64,000 nucleotides of DNA from Candidatus Auribacterota bacterium (GTDB lineage Bacteria > Auribacterota > JAFGBW01 > JAFGJP01), in NCBI GenBank assembly GCA_023144635.1, contig JAGLFH010000030.1, forward strand, positions 144,386 through 208,385, written 5' to 3'. The notes under the pieces were generated by a model. The model was not told where the DNA came from. It was given only the letters and a program-made list of their open reading frames with translations, and did no database searches. Made by a program: the position numbers and the translations under genes. Below are positions 1 through 8,683 of the stretch, piece by piece. Numbering within the stretch: the stretch's first letter is position 1; each line of letters begins with the position of its first letter.

Positions 1-1148
1 TAGGAAAAGACGGTACTATTACAGTAGAAGAAGCAAAAACAATTGAAACAAGCCTTGATGTTGTTGAAGGTATGCAGTTTGATAAGGGATATCTTTCTCC
101 TTATTTCGTAACTGATCCTGAGACAATGGAAGTTGTTCTTGAGAATGCTCTTATACTTATTAATGAAAAGAAAATATCTAGCCTTAAAGACCTTGTTCCT
201 GTTCTTGAAAAAGTAGCTCAAATGGGAAAACAGCTTCTTATAATATCAGAAGATGTTGAAGGCGAAGCTCTGGCAACTCTTGTTGTTAACAAAATAAGAG
301 GCACACTAAAAGTTGCAGCTGTTAAATCTCCGGGTTTTGGAGATAGAAGAAAAGCAATGCTTGAAGATATTGCGATACTTACAGGTGGAAAATGTCTTAC
401 AGAAGATCTTGGATTAAAACTGGAAAACACTAAAGTTGAAGATCTTGGTAGTGCATCACGCATAACTATCGACAAAGAAAACACAACAATAGTCGAAGGA
501 AACGGAAAACAGGCAGCTATTAAAGCAAGGATCGAACAGATAAAAAAAGAGATCGAAGATTCTACTTCTGATTATGATAAAGAAAAACTTCAGGAGCGCC
601 TTGCTAAATTAGCTGGAGGTGTTGCTGTGATAAAAGTTGGTGCTGCAACAGAAACAGAAATGAAAGAGAAAAAAGCACGCGTTGAAGATGCTCTTCATGC
701 TACACGTGCTGCTGTTGATGAAGGTATTGTTCCTGGTGGTGGTGTTGCTCTGCTTCGCAGTGCCAAAGCACTTGATAGCTTAAAGCTTGATGGTGATGAA
801 ACCATAGGAGTAGCTATTGTAAAGCGTGCTCTTCAGGAACCAGTAAGACAGCTTGCAATAAATGCTGGTCTTGAAGGATCTATCGTTGTTGAAAGGATCC
901 TTGAAGGAAAAGGAAATAACTATGGATTAAACGTTGCTACTGAAAAGTATGAAGACCTTGTTGCAGCGGGTGTAATAGATCCTACTAAAGTAACAAGAAC
1001 TGCTCTTCAGAATGCAGCAAGTATTGCAGCTCTTATGCTGACTACAGAAGCTATAATAACCGATCTTCCTGAGAAGGAAAGTTCTGCTCCAGCAATGCCA
1101 GGTGGCGGAATGGGCGGAATGGGCGGAATGGGTGGTGGAATGTACTAA
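1..1148 (+). CDS. groEL: 60 kDa chaperonin GroEL (3' part, 5' end outside window)
   Basis: ATP-driven protein-folding chamber subunit of the cytosol. The reading frame is open from base 3, so the gene begins upstream; about 381 codons are visible, corresponding to roughly the last 70% of a normal ~545-residue GroEL. Visible hallmarks are the apical-domain stretch with [16 protein letters not shown], the [18 protein letters not shown] block, the intermediate/equatorial motif [13 protein letters not shown] and the Gly-Met-rich C-terminal tail ([14 protein letters not shown]). The first internal ATG (72) is not the start because homology continues upstream of it. It is followed closely by rpoZ, grpE and dnaK on the same strand. 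Family assignment is certain; only the N-terminus is missing. Confidence 0.98.
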   Translation, partial: GKDGTITVEEAKTIETSLDVVEGMQFDKGYLSPYFVTDPETMEVVLENALILINEKKISSLKDLVPVLEKVAQMGKQLLIISEDVEGEALATLVVNKIRGTLKVAAVKSPGFGDRRKAMLEDIAILTGGKCLTEDLGLKLENTKVEDLGSASRITIDKENTTIVEGNGKQAAIKARIEQIKKEIEDSTSDYDKEKLQERLAKLAGGVAVIKVGAATETEMKEKKARVEDALHATRAAVDEGIVPGGGVALLRSAKALDSLKLDGDETIGVAIVKRALQEPVRQLAINAGLEGSIVVERILEGKGNNYGLNVATEKYEDLVAAGVIDPTKVTRTALQNAASIAALMLTTEAIITDLPEKESSAPAMPGGGMGGMGGMGGGMY

Positions 1149-1225
1149 TTAGTACATCCCCTTAAAGGATAGAGGTAATTTTTTCACAAAATCTTTTGGG
1201 GTGTGGCGCGCAACTGCACCCCAAA
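1141..1225 (+). other. Palindrome over the groEL stop codon plus 9-bp hairpin without U-tract
   Basis: The groEL stop lies inside a perfect 16-bp palindrome, TGTACTAATTAGTACA (1141-1156). About 40 bases further on, TTTGGGGTG (1195-1203) pairs perfectly with CACCCCAAA (1217-1225) around a 13-nt loop. Neither element is followed by a run of T, so a classical intrinsic terminator is not supported; they may be mRNA-processing or stability elements between groEL and rpoZ. Confidence 0.5.
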
Positions 1226-1246
1226 TGCATACAAATGAGGTGAATA

Positions 1247-1561
1247 ATGGATAATAAAATTTCCATGCAGGCGTTAATAGGAAAGACAGATAATATTTAT
1301 AAAGTTGTTCGTGTTGCATCCTTGCGGGCAAAAGAATTGAATATGGGAGGTAAAAGCCTGCTTGATAAGCCTACATCTAAGAACTATGCTACGATCGCAC
1401 TACAAGAGATAATAGCAGATAAGATACACGTTGTTAAAAAATCAGAAGTTTTAGAACAGCAGGATAATAATGAGACGCAGCAGGATAAAGTGAAAAATAT
1501 ATTTAAAGATGACAATGAAGATGGCGGAGAAGAAACTGCTACTGAAGATTCACAAGAATAA
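1247..1561 (+). CDS. rpoZ: DNA-directed RNA polymerase omega subunit
   Basis: Small subunit that assists assembly and stability of RNA polymerase by clamping beta-prime. The 104-residue product carries the family core NIYKVVRVASLRAKEL followed by KNYATIALQEI, then an acidic tail (about residues 75-104) rich in Asp/Glu. The ATG at 1247 is preceded by GAGGTGA. It sits between groEL and grpE, which is an unusual but plausible housekeeping context. The acidic tail is longer than in the E. coli protein, which is common in other phyla. Confidence 0.85.
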   Translation: MDNKISMQALIGKTDNIYKVVRVASLRAKELNMGGKSLLDKPTSKNYATIALQEIIADKIHVVKKSEVLEQQDNNETQQDKVKNIFKDDNEDGGEETATEDSQE

Positions 1562-1579
1562 AAGAGGAATTTTATTGAG

Positions 1580-2254
1580 ATGAAACAAAAGAAAGCACAT
1601 CAGGAAAAGGATGCTTATAAAAAGAACAATGTTAAAGAAAGCTCTGATCCTATGAATGTATATGAAAATAAAAAAGAAACAGATGTCCTTTGTGAAGAAA
1701 AAGAATCTGTAAACTCTGAAAAAGATCTTAAGCTAGAAAGTAATAACGGGGAACAAAATACAGACTATCTTGATCATTTGCAAAGATTACAAGCAGAATT
1801 TGATAACTTTAGAAAAAGGACAGTAAAAGAAAAACAGATGTTTCGAAATTATATACTCGAAGAGTTTGTTGCAAACCTTTTGCCTGTTTTAGATAATTTT
1901 GGTAGAGCAATGGCATCATGTAATGATAAAGACGCTTCTTCGAATCCGTTTATTGAAGGAGTAAAAATGATATATACACAATTCGTGGAAGTACTAAAAG
2001 GATATGGTGTTGAGCCTATTAAAGCAATAGGTGAGGTATTTGATCCTGCTTTTCATGAAGCAGTGGGTACAGAAGAGTCAATTAGTGATGAACACACTAT
2101 CCTGAAAGAAGTTCAGACAGGGTTCAAAATAAATGAAAGAGTTATTCGTCCGTCAGCAGTAATAGTTGCTAAAAATATTAACAATGAAAACTCTCTTGCA
2201 GATGAGGATGCTAATGAAAGTTCTCCTCAAAAGCAGGAAGAATCCGCAGATTAA
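1580..2254 (+). CDS. grpE: Nucleotide exchange factor GrpE
   Basis: Co-chaperone that releases ADP from DnaK. The protein has 224 residues: a charged low-complexity N-terminus (about 1-55), a long coiled-coil helix beginning near LQRLQAEFDNFRKRT, and the C-terminal beta domain with GVEPIKAIGEVFDPAFHEAV and the closing N-RVIRPSAVIVA motif that contacts DnaK. The N-terminal extension and an acidic C-terminal tail are somewhat longer than in E. coli GrpE. It lies 18 bases before dnaK, as expected for a grpE-dnaK operon; no dnaJ follows. Confidence 0.95.
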   Translation: MKQKKAHQEKDAYKKNNVKESSDPMNVYENKKETDVLCEEKESVNSEKDLKLESNNGEQNTDYLDHLQRLQAEFDNFRKRTVKEKQMFRNYILEEFVANLLPVLDNFGRAMASCNDKDASSNPFIEGVKMIYTQFVEVLKGYGVEPIKAIGEVFDPAFHEAVGTEESISDEHTILKEVQTGFKINERVIRPSAVIVAKNINNENSLADEDANESSPQKQEESAD

Positions 2255-2272
2255 TAATAAGGGGGTTCAATT

Positions 2273-4198
2273 ATGGGAAAAATTATAGGAATTGATCTTG
2301 GAACAACAAATTCATGTGTCTCTGTAATGGAAGGCGGCCAGCCGGTAGTTATACCAAATGCAGAAGGCGGCAGAACTACACCTTCAGTAGTTGCATTTTC
2401 TAAAGATGGTGAAATGCTTGTAGGTACTGTTGCTAAACGGCAGGCAATTACAAATCCCGAAAACACCATATATTCCATAAAAAGATTTATGGGACGTAAA
2501 TATAGTGAAGTGGGAAGTGAAATACCTAAAGTTCCTTATAAGGTTATGCAAGGAGATAATGGTGATGTTAAGGTTAGTGTGAGCAAGGGAGTTTTTACTC
2601 CACCAGAAATTTCTGCACGTATCCTTCAAAAAATGAAGCAAACAGCAGAAGATTATCTTGGACAAACAGTTACAGATGCTGTTATTACGGTGCCGGCATA
2701 TTTTAATGATTCTCAAAGACAGGCAACCAAAGATGCTGGAGCTATTGCAGGTCTTAACGTCCTTCGAATAATCAATGAGCCAACGGCGGCATCTCTTGCT
2801 TATGGAATTGATAAAAAGAAAGATGAAAAAATAGCTATCTATGATTTTGGTGGAGGTACATTTGATGTATCTATACTTGAACTCGGAGAGGGTGTATTCG
2901 AAGTAAAAGCTACAAATGGCGATACACATCTTGGAGGAGATGATCTGGATCAGCGTATTATTGATTGGATGGTCGCTGAATTTAAAAAAGATCAGGGAAT
3001 AGATCTATCTAAAGACAGTATGGCTCTTCAAAGGCTTAAAGAAGCTGCAGAAAAAGCTAAATGCGAACTTTCAGGTACTGTTGAGACAGTAATAAATCTT
3101 CCGTTTGTAACTGCAGATCAAAGTGGTCCAAAACATTTGAACATGACTCTTACAAGAGCAAAGTTTGAACAGCTTGTAGATGATTTAATCGAAAGAACAG
3201 TGGAGCCTTGTAAAACGGCTCTTAAAGATGCTGGAATGACAGCTGCAGATATTGATGAAGTAATTCTTGTAGGAGGAACTACAAGGATTCCTAAAGTTCA
3301 GGAATCAGTAAAAAGCCTTTTTAAAAAAGATCCTCATAAAGGCGTGAACCCTGATGAAGTAGTTGCAATAGGAGCTGGGATACAGGGTGGAGTACTAAGT
3401 GGAGAGAGCTCTCTTAAGGATGTTGTTTTACTTGATGTTACACCTCTTTCTCTGGGGATCGAGACTCTTGGCGGAGTTTTTACAAAACTCATTGAGAAAA
3501 ACACTACCATACCTTCTAAGCGAAGCCAGATATTTTCAACAGCTGAAGATAACCAAAATGCAGTAAGTATTAATGTCCTTCAGGGTGAAAGAGAACTTGC
3601 TTCATATAATAGGTCTATAGGAAGGTTTGATCTAGTTGGAGTTCCACCATCACCAAGAGGGGTTCCTCAGATAGAAGTAACTTTTGATATAGATGCAAAT
3701 GGTATTATGCATGTTTCAGCAAAAGACCTTGGAACTGGAAAAGAACAGAAAATAAAGATAGAAACTTCATCAGGGCTTAATGATGAAGAGATAGAACGCA
3801 TGAAAAATGATGCTGAGGCTCATGCTGATGAAGATAAAAAGAAAAAAGAAGAGATCGATATAAAAAATCAGGCAGAGCATTTGGCCTATTCCATGGAAAA
3901 AACTTTAAAAGAGCATGGCGATAAAGTTGATCAGGAAGAAAAGAAAAAAGTAGAAGATGCTATAGCTGAATTAAAAAAAGCAATAGAAACAAATAATGTT
4001 GATGATATTAAAGAAAAAATGGAAGCCTTAAATAAGGCATCTCATAAACTTTCTGAAATGCTTTATAAAGAAGCTACAAAAGCACAACAGCAGCAACAGG
4101 ATACCACTGCTTCCGGCGATGAACCACAAAAAGAACAAAGCAAATCTGATGATGATGTGATCGATGCGGAATATACTGTGGATGATGAAAAAAAATAA
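2273..4198 (+). CDS. dnaK: Chaperone protein DnaK (Hsp70)
   Basis: ATP-dependent cytosolic chaperone. The 641-residue length is typical. The nucleotide-binding domain shows [13 protein letters not shown] (phosphate 1), [14 protein letters not shown] (phosphate 2) and [13 protein letters not shown] (adenosine motif). The interdomain linker [16 protein letters not shown] leads into the substrate-binding domain, and the C-terminus ends in a bacterial-type [10 protein letters not shown] tail. The start ATG follows a strong AAGGGGG site. It is the last gene of the groEL-rpoZ-grpE-dnaK run, and an intrinsic terminator lies directly downstream. Confidence 0.98.
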   Translation: MGKIIGIDLGTTNSCVSVMEGGQPVVIPNAEGGRTTPSVVAFSKDGEMLVGTVAKRQAITNPENTIYSIKRFMGRKYSEVGSEIPKVPYKVMQGDNGDVKVSVSKGVFTPPEISARILQKMKQTAEDYLGQTVTDAVITVPAYFNDSQRQATKDAGAIAGLNVLRIINEPTAASLAYGIDKKKDEKIAIYDFGGGTFDVSILELGEGVFEVKATNGDTHLGGDDLDQRIIDWMVAEFKKDQGIDLSKDSMALQRLKEAAEKAKCELSGTVETVINLPFVTADQSGPKHLNMTLTRAKFEQLVDDLIERTVEPCKTALKDAGMTAADIDEVILVGGTTRIPKVQESVKSLFKKDPHKGVNPDEVVAIGAGIQGGVLSGESSLKDVVLLDVTPLSLGIETLGGVFTKLIEKNTTIPSKRSQIFSTAEDNQNAVSINVLQGERELASYNRSIGRFDLVGVPPSPRGVPQIEVTFDIDANGIMHVSAKDLGTGKEQKIKIETSSGLNDEEIERMKNDAEAHADEDKKKKEEIDIKNQAEHLAYSMEKTLKEHGDKVDQEEKKKVEDAIAELKKAIETNNVDDIKEKMEALNKASHKLSEMLYKEATKAQQQQQDTTASGDEPQKEQSKSDDDVIDAEYTVDDEKK

Positions 4199-4209
4199 AA
4201 AGCAGGTAA

Positions 4210-4254
4210 ATATTATCCGGCCTTTATTGTAAATGGCCGGATAATATGTTTTTT
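4210..4254 (+). terminator. Intrinsic terminator after dnaK
   Basis: A perfect 13-bp stem, ATATTATCCGGCC (4210-4222) with its complement at 4235-4247, encloses a 12-nt loop and is followed by GTTTTTT (4248-4254). It lies only a few bases before the ribosome-binding site of the next gene, so that gene is either read through or has its own start within this short space. Confidence 0.9.
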
Positions 4255-4267
4255 AAAGGAGTTTCCG

Positions 4268-5590
4268 TTGAAGATCAGCAAAATATTTCCTGCCATTATT
4301 GTTTTAGTTATACTCGTTACTTATATTGTCTTTTTTATGCCTAAAATAAAAACTACTGACAAAATCAAAAAAAGTTCAGAACTCGTTTTTGATATTCCTG
4401 AAGACGTATATTTAGAAAAAATAAATTGTCAAAATATTACTCTTGAAAAATACGGGGCAAATACTCCGTGGATGATCACCAGTCCTATAAACTTTCCTGC
4501 TGACCAAGCTATATGTGCTTCAATAGAAAAGACAATTAAAGAGCTTCCGTTTGAACGTGTTTTTAAAAAAGGTGAACTTTCTCAAGAAAAGCTTAAAAGT
4601 TTAAAGCTTCTTAATGTAAGTGATAGAAATATGTTGAATTTTTTGTACAATTCTGGCAAAGAAAAGTTAAGTTATAGTATTGCTGTAGGAGCTGATACAC
4701 CTATCGACAGTTTTTGTTACATCAGATTTTTAAGCAATGATATTGTATATGTAATAGGGCGCGGAATAAAAGGCCTTCTATATAATCCCATAGAAATTTT
4801 TGCTGATAAGGCAATTTTTAAAGATATCAATATTACTGCATGTAAAAGTTTTAAGATATCAGGTGAAAAAGTAAATCTAACCATTGCGCGTGAAGGTGAA
4901 AAAGAACATTTAATATTAAAAAATCCGTATATTGCTTTTATAAATGCAGATTCTTTAGAAAGATTATTTAAAAATATTGAAGATATCAGAATAGAAAGAT
5001 TTCTTGAAATTCCTGTTAAGTCTGAATTTATAAACAAGATAGTCTGGGATAACAATAGCAGTGTTACAGAACTTATCTTAACAGAATCTGAAGAGAATAG
5101 AGAGACTATTGCTCGTTTTAAAGGGGATGATAATTATTTTTATATTCCATCTAAAAAAGTGCGTAAAATTATTAAGGAAGATATCTATAAAGATCTATTA
5201 TCTAGGAAAATAACACCTTTTGAAGTTGAAGAGGTGAAAAATATAATAATAAAAGTTAATGGCGAGATGATCTTCCTTAAAAATGAAGACGTTTGGAAAT
5301 ATAAAATGGATGAAGGCGAAAAAAAGACTTCATATGGGGCTTTAATGCTTGCAAAAAATATAATAAATATAAAAATTAACGAATATAAAAATAAGGAAGA
5401 TCTTGAACCATTAGAACAATATATTGATATAATTTTTGTTTTTTCAAAGAACAAAAAATATGATGTTAGTATAAATAAAGGAAAGAGCGGAAATATTTAT
5501 TCAACAATGGATGATAAGCTTTATGGAGTAATTGAAGATATAGATATAGAATTTCTTGAAAATATGATAGATCTTATACGCGTTGATTAA
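4268..5590 (+). CDS. Membrane-anchored DUF4340-like protein
   Basis: A 440-residue protein with one N-terminal hydrophobic segment (about residues 6-26) and a large, probably periplasmic, remainder. The repeated pattern of a short beta strand followed by W-K/W-M segments and the overall shape resemble DUF4340 proteins, which have no firmly known function and are often found near ABC-type gliding/export systems; no such genes are adjacent here. The TTG at 4268 is chosen because AAAGGAG lies just upstream and the hydrophobic anchor immediately follows. It lies 13 bases before the FmdB-type gene. Function is not claimed. Confidence 0.6.
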   Translation: MKISKIFPAIIVLVILVTYIVFFMPKIKTTDKIKKSSELVFDIPEDVYLEKINCQNITLEKYGANTPWMITSPINFPADQAICASIEKTIKELPFERVFKKGELSQEKLKSLKLLNVSDRNMLNFLYNSGKEKLSYSIAVGADTPIDSFCYIRFLSNDIVYVIGRGIKGLLYNPIEIFADKAIFKDINITACKSFKISGEKVNLTIAREGEKEHLILKNPYIAFINADSLERLFKNIEDIRIERFLEIPVKSEFINKIVWDNNSSVTELILTESEENRETIARFKGDDNYFYIPSKKVRKIIKEDIYKDLLSRKITPFEVEEVKNIIIKVNGEMIFLKNEDVWKYKMDEGEKKTSYGALMLAKNIINIKINEYKNKEDLEPLEQYIDIIFVFSKNKKYDVSINKGKSGNIYSTMDDKLYGVIEDIDIEFLENMIDLIRVD

Positions 5591-5603
5591 ATGGAGTTAA
5601 AGT

Positions 5604-5909
5604 ATGCCTACTTATGAATATGAATGTTTAAAATGTGGTGAAATATTTGAACTTTTTCAGAGCATTAAGGCTGAAGCGTTAAAAAAACATGCCAGTTGCG
5701 GCGGAAAAGTAAAAAGACTTATTAGTGGTGGAGCAGGTATTATCTTTAAGGGAAGTGGATTTTATGAAACAGATTATAGAAGAAAAACTAAACCTCCAAC
5801 AGCTACTAAACAGACAGAAAGTAAAAGTCCTTCAAAATCTGAGGGTTTAAAAAAAGAATTTAAGCCTTCAGGGGATAACAAAAAAGCAAAACCTGCGAAT
5901 TCTAAATAG
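5604..5909 (+). CDS. FmdB-type zinc-ribbon protein
   Basis: A 101-residue protein that opens with the FmdB family signature PTYEYECLKCGEIFE (C8-x2-C11). The usual second CxxC knuckle is reduced to H-x2-C (KHASCGGK), so zinc might be bound by three Cys and one His. Residues from about 62 are a Lys/Ser/Pro-rich low-complexity tail. FmdB-like proteins are putative regulatory proteins of uncertain role. It forms a pair with the preceding gene (13-base gap) and ends before a structured intergenic region. Confidence 0.8.
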   Translation: MPTYEYECLKCGEIFELFQSIKAEALKKHASCGGKVKRLISGGAGIIFKGSGFYETDYRRKTKPPTATKQTESKSPSKSEGLKKEFKPSGDNKKAKPANSK

Positions 5910-6005
5910 ATGATTTGTAATACATAATGTAAGTTTCCTCACCATAATGTGTAAAGGCTGAGGCAAGGCAAAGTATCGCTTTTTTTAAAAACCTTTTGCT
6001 CATTT

Positions 6006-6055
6006 TTTCTTAAAAATTGTTTTCTAAGCAATTTTTAAGAAACGCAAGTGTTGCG
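6006..6055 (+). other. Two adjacent hairpin-forming inverted repeats
   Basis: TTTCTTAAAAATTG (6006-6019) is perfectly complementary to 6029-6042 (9-nt loop), and directly behind it CGCAA (6043-6047) pairs with TTGCG (6051-6055). They lie between the fmdB-type gene and the Rex palindrome. The first stem followed by no clear T-run downstream is at best a weak terminator; on the opposite strand it is also not followed by T. Possibly a transcription boundary. Confidence 0.45.
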
Positions 6056-6080
6056 TAACGTATTGATAACATGATAATTA

Positions 6081-6134
6081 ACAAAAAAGTCAACAGTAAT
6101 GTGAAATATTTCACATTACTGTTGACTTTTTTGT
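6081..6134. promoter_or_regulatory. 54-bp perfect palindrome centred on a Rex operator
   Basis: Bases 6081-6107 are the exact reverse complement of 6108-6134, with no loop. The centre, TGTGAAATATTTCACA (6100-6115), matches the established Rex half-site arrangement TGTGAA-N4-TTCACA. The next gene encodes Rex, so autoregulation by NADH/NAD+ ratio is expected, and the co-directional hydrogenase genes are probably controlled with it. The right arm ends in TTGACT, a consensus-like -35 box, so a bound repressor would cover the promoter. The arms extending far beyond the 16-bp core are unusual for a simple operator. Confidence 0.85.
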
Positions 6135-6149
6135 TTTTAATGATATATT
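6122..6149 (+). promoter_or_regulatory. Putative sigma-70 promoter of the rex/hydrogenase run
   Basis: TTGACT (6122-6127) and TATATT (6144-6149) are separated by 16 bases, close to the sigma-70 consensus. The -35 box lies in the right arm of the Rex palindrome. A start about seven bases downstream of the -10 box would leave a ~25-nt leader before the ATG at 6183. Confidence 0.65.
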
Positions 6150-6182
6150 TTTATTGTTTATGTGAATACAAGGAACAATAAA

Positions 6183-6809
6183 ATGAAATCAGCAAAACAG
6201 ATAATTTTAAGATTATTTCAATATCGAGAATTTTTAATGCGAGCTAAAAGTATCGGAATAAAAAATGTTTATTCTGATACTTTAGCAGAAGCTTTAGGTT
6301 CTACTGCAACACAAGTTCGAAAGGATTTTTCATTGTTTGGAATCACTGGCAATAAGCGTGCAGGTTATAAGCTAGATGATTTATTAAGTCAATTAAGCGA
6401 GTTATTGGGAAAAAATCAAAAACAAAAAATAATTATTGCCGGAGCTGGAAATTTAGGAAAAGCATTAATGCAGTATGATGGATTTAAAAAAGAGGGTATA
6501 GAAATTGTTGCGCTTTTTGACAATGATCCTGTGAAGGTAAATATAGAGAGCAGTCCTCCAATACTTCCAATTGAAAGACTGTTTGAATTTATTGGAAAGA
6601 ATAAAATCAATTTAGGAGTTATAGCTGTTCCCTATTTTGCAGCACAACAAATGCTGGATTTAATGATTTTAGCAGGAATTAAAGGTGTTTTGAATTTTGC
6701 ACCAATTTCTTTAAAGTCACCTAAAGATTTTTTTATTAATGATATTAATTTACGTCTTGAACTTGAAACTGTAGCCTATTTTATTAAGCCGCTAAAACAA
6801 GAAGATTAA
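6183..6809 (+). CDS. rex: Redox-sensing transcriptional repressor Rex
   Basis: Dimeric DNA-binding repressor that releases DNA when NADH is high. The 208-residue protein has the N-terminal winged helix with the family-specific recognition stretch ATQVRKDFSLFG and a C-terminal NAD(H)-binding Rossmann fold with IIIAGAGNLGKAL. The ATG at 6183 is chosen because AAGGAA lies eight bases upstream; an in-frame GTG at 6162 would lie almost at the predicted transcription start and has no ribosome-binding site. The Rex-type operator directly upstream and the hydrogenase genes downstream agree with the known role of Rex in controlling fermentative and hydrogen metabolism. Confidence 0.92.
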   Translation: MKSAKQIILRLFQYREFLMRAKSIGIKNVYSDTLAEALGSTATQVRKDFSLFGITGNKRAGYKLDDLLSQLSELLGKNQKQKIIIAGAGNLGKALMQYDGFKKEGIEIVALFDNDPVKVNIESSPPILPIERLFEFIGKNKINLGVIAVPYFAAQQMLDLMILAGIKGVLNFAPISLKSPKDFFINDINLRLELETVAYFIKPLKQED

Positions 6810-6824
6810 AAAAAGAGAAAAAAT

Positions 6825-8657
6825 ATGAAACCAATAAAATTGAAAATAAAAATAATGTTATCTATTTTATATGTAATTATTTTTCTTGGTTTATGTATGT
6901 CTGTTTTTGGATATTTTGTTTTAAAAAAATACGTTTACGAAAGTGCTCAAGAAAAAGTTGTCAAAGATTTGGAAATTGTTAGAGATGCTTATGACCAGAA
7001 GTTAAAAGAAATGAAATTAGCTTTCAATATGATTAATGAAGCTAATGATCTGGGTTTAATGCGTGAATATTTACATCTTGATTATTTGTATTGGGTGCCG
7101 ATATCTAAAATAGATGAGGAATCAAGCGAGATCATTAAAAAAGTTTTAAATTCAGCTCAGGATACCGGTGGTACTCGAATAATTTCAAAAAAACAAATAT
7201 CACGCTTGTTTGCGGGTATAGAAGGTATAAAAATCAAACCAACACCTAAAGCCTGCCCTACTGATAAAAAACTATTAGAAAGTATAATGTCTATAGAATA
7301 TGCAAAACCTTACTTAAATGCTAAAGGTAAAATAGAAAAAATATTAGTTGGCGGTAAGCTTATAAATAAAAACTTCCAGTTTATTGATAATATTGTAAAT
7401 ACTGTATTTGAAAATAGACTTTATGAAGGTAAACCTGTTGGAACAATTACTCTTTTCCAAAATGATGTACGAATAGCAACAAATGTATTAGATAAAAATG
7501 GTAAAAGAGCCATTGGAACACGTGTTTCAGAAGTTGTCTATAAAAGAATATTTGAACAAAAAGAAAAGTGGCTGGATAGAGCTTTTGTTGTTACTGATTG
7601 GTATGTTACAGCTTATGAACCCATTAAAAATATAAATGGAAATGTGATTGGTATTCTTTATGTAGGAATATTAGAAAAACCTTTTGTTGAATTTCAGAAA
7701 AACTTATTTATTGCATTATTAATAATAATTTTTTCAGGATGTATTATATCTATTTTTTTCTCAATGTTTATTTCAAAATCCATAGCTGTACCACTTACTA
7801 AGGTTATAAAAAGTACAAATCAGATTTCTAATGGTAATTTAGGAATAAAAATAGAATCAGAAACTGACATTTATGAACTTAATGAATTGATATCTGCTGT
7901 TAATGATATGTCAATGACATTGATACATAGAGAGGAAAGTTTAGATATTTCAAACAAAAAATTAGAGGTATTAAATAAGAGTTATTTAGATTTAATCGGT
8001 TTCGTTTCTCATGAATTAAAAGGTATTTTATCTTCTATTATTTTAAATGTTTATTTAATTAGAAAAAGAATACTTGGAAACATAAGCGAAAAGCAAGAAA
8101 AAACGCTTAACTCTATTGCTCGTAATTTAGATTATTTGGCTGTCACTGTTAAGAATTTTTTAAACTTAAGCCGGATTGAAAAGAATGAAATTGAAATCAA
8201 TAAAAGTCAAATACTTTTAAAAGAGCATATTTTTGATGTTGCTATTGAAGCTTTTGAGCAGCCGTTAAAGGATAAGGAAATGTACTTGCAAAATAATATA
8301 GCAAAAGATTTATCTGTTAATGCGGATTCTGCTTTGATGCAAATAGTTGCAAATAACTTGATTAGCAATGCTATAAAATATGGTAAACCTCGTGGGGAAA
8401 TAGTATTGAAATCAAGTGAAAAAGACGATGTCTTGGAAATAGAAGTTTATAATGACGGAGAAACTATTTGTGACGTTGATATTGAAAAATTGTTTAAAAA
8501 GTTTTCTCGAATTGTTTATAGGGGTATGGAAAGTATAAAAGGCTCTGGTATAGGGCTGTATATTACTAAAGAAATTATCAAGCTTCATGGTGGAACAATT
8601 AAAGTAGAGCCTAGTAAAAAAGGCAATTCTTTCATATTTAGTATTGATAAAGATTAA
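6825..8657 (+). CDS. Sensor histidine kinase with extracytoplasmic Cache domain and HAMP
   Basis: A 610-residue membrane kinase. It has a transmembrane helix at about 11-33, a periplasmic Cache-type sensor (about 34-292; GTITLFQNDVRIATN and WYVTAYEPIKN-NGNVIGILYVG are typical of the Cache_3-Cache_2 class), a second transmembrane helix (about 294-316) and HAMP (about 317-370). A HisKA domain with H396 in FVSHELKG follows, then an HATPase domain with the N box NNLISNAIKYG and GSGIGLYITKEI. It starts 15 bases after rex and is followed by the receiver-HydC fusion, so it is the natural candidate for phosphorylating the two receivers in this locus. Such Cache domains often bind small organic ligands; the ligand here is unknown. 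Confidence 0.9.
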   Translation: MKPIKLKIKIMLSILYVIIFLGLCMSVFGYFVLKKYVYESAQEKVVKDLEIVRDAYDQKLKEMKLAFNMINEANDLGLMREYLHLDYLYWVPISKIDEESSEIIKKVLNSAQDTGGTRIISKKQISRLFAGIEGIKIKPTPKACPTDKKLLESIMSIEYAKPYLNAKGKIEKILVGGKLINKNFQFIDNIVNTVFENRLYEGKPVGTITLFQNDVRIATNVLDKNGKRAIGTRVSEVVYKRIFEQKEKWLDRAFVVTDWYVTAYEPIKNINGNVIGILYVGILEKPFVEFQKNLFIALLIIIFSGCIISIFFSMFISKSIAVPLTKVIKSTNQISNGNLGIKIESETDIYELNELISAVNDMSMTLIHREESLDISNKKLEVLNKSYLDLIGFVSHELKGILSSIILNVYLIRKRILGNISEKQEKTLNSIARNLDYLAVTVKNFLNLSRIEKNEIEINKSQILLKEHIFDVAIEAFEQPLKDKEMYLQNNIAKDLSVNADSALMQIVANNLISNAIKYGKPRGEIVLKSSEKDDVLEIEVYNDGETICDVDIEKLFKKFSRIVYRGMESIKGSGIGLYITKEIIKLHGGTIKVEPSKKGNSFIFSIDKD

Positions 8658-8683
8658 TTTTATTTAAAAGAAAGGAAATAAAA

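Noticed and set aside
2384-2929. 181-codon open frame on the minus strand inside dnaK
   Set aside because: It lies wholly within the well-supported dnaK gene in another frame, has low-complexity Ser/Ile/Phe-rich translation and no ribosome-binding site or recognisable domain.
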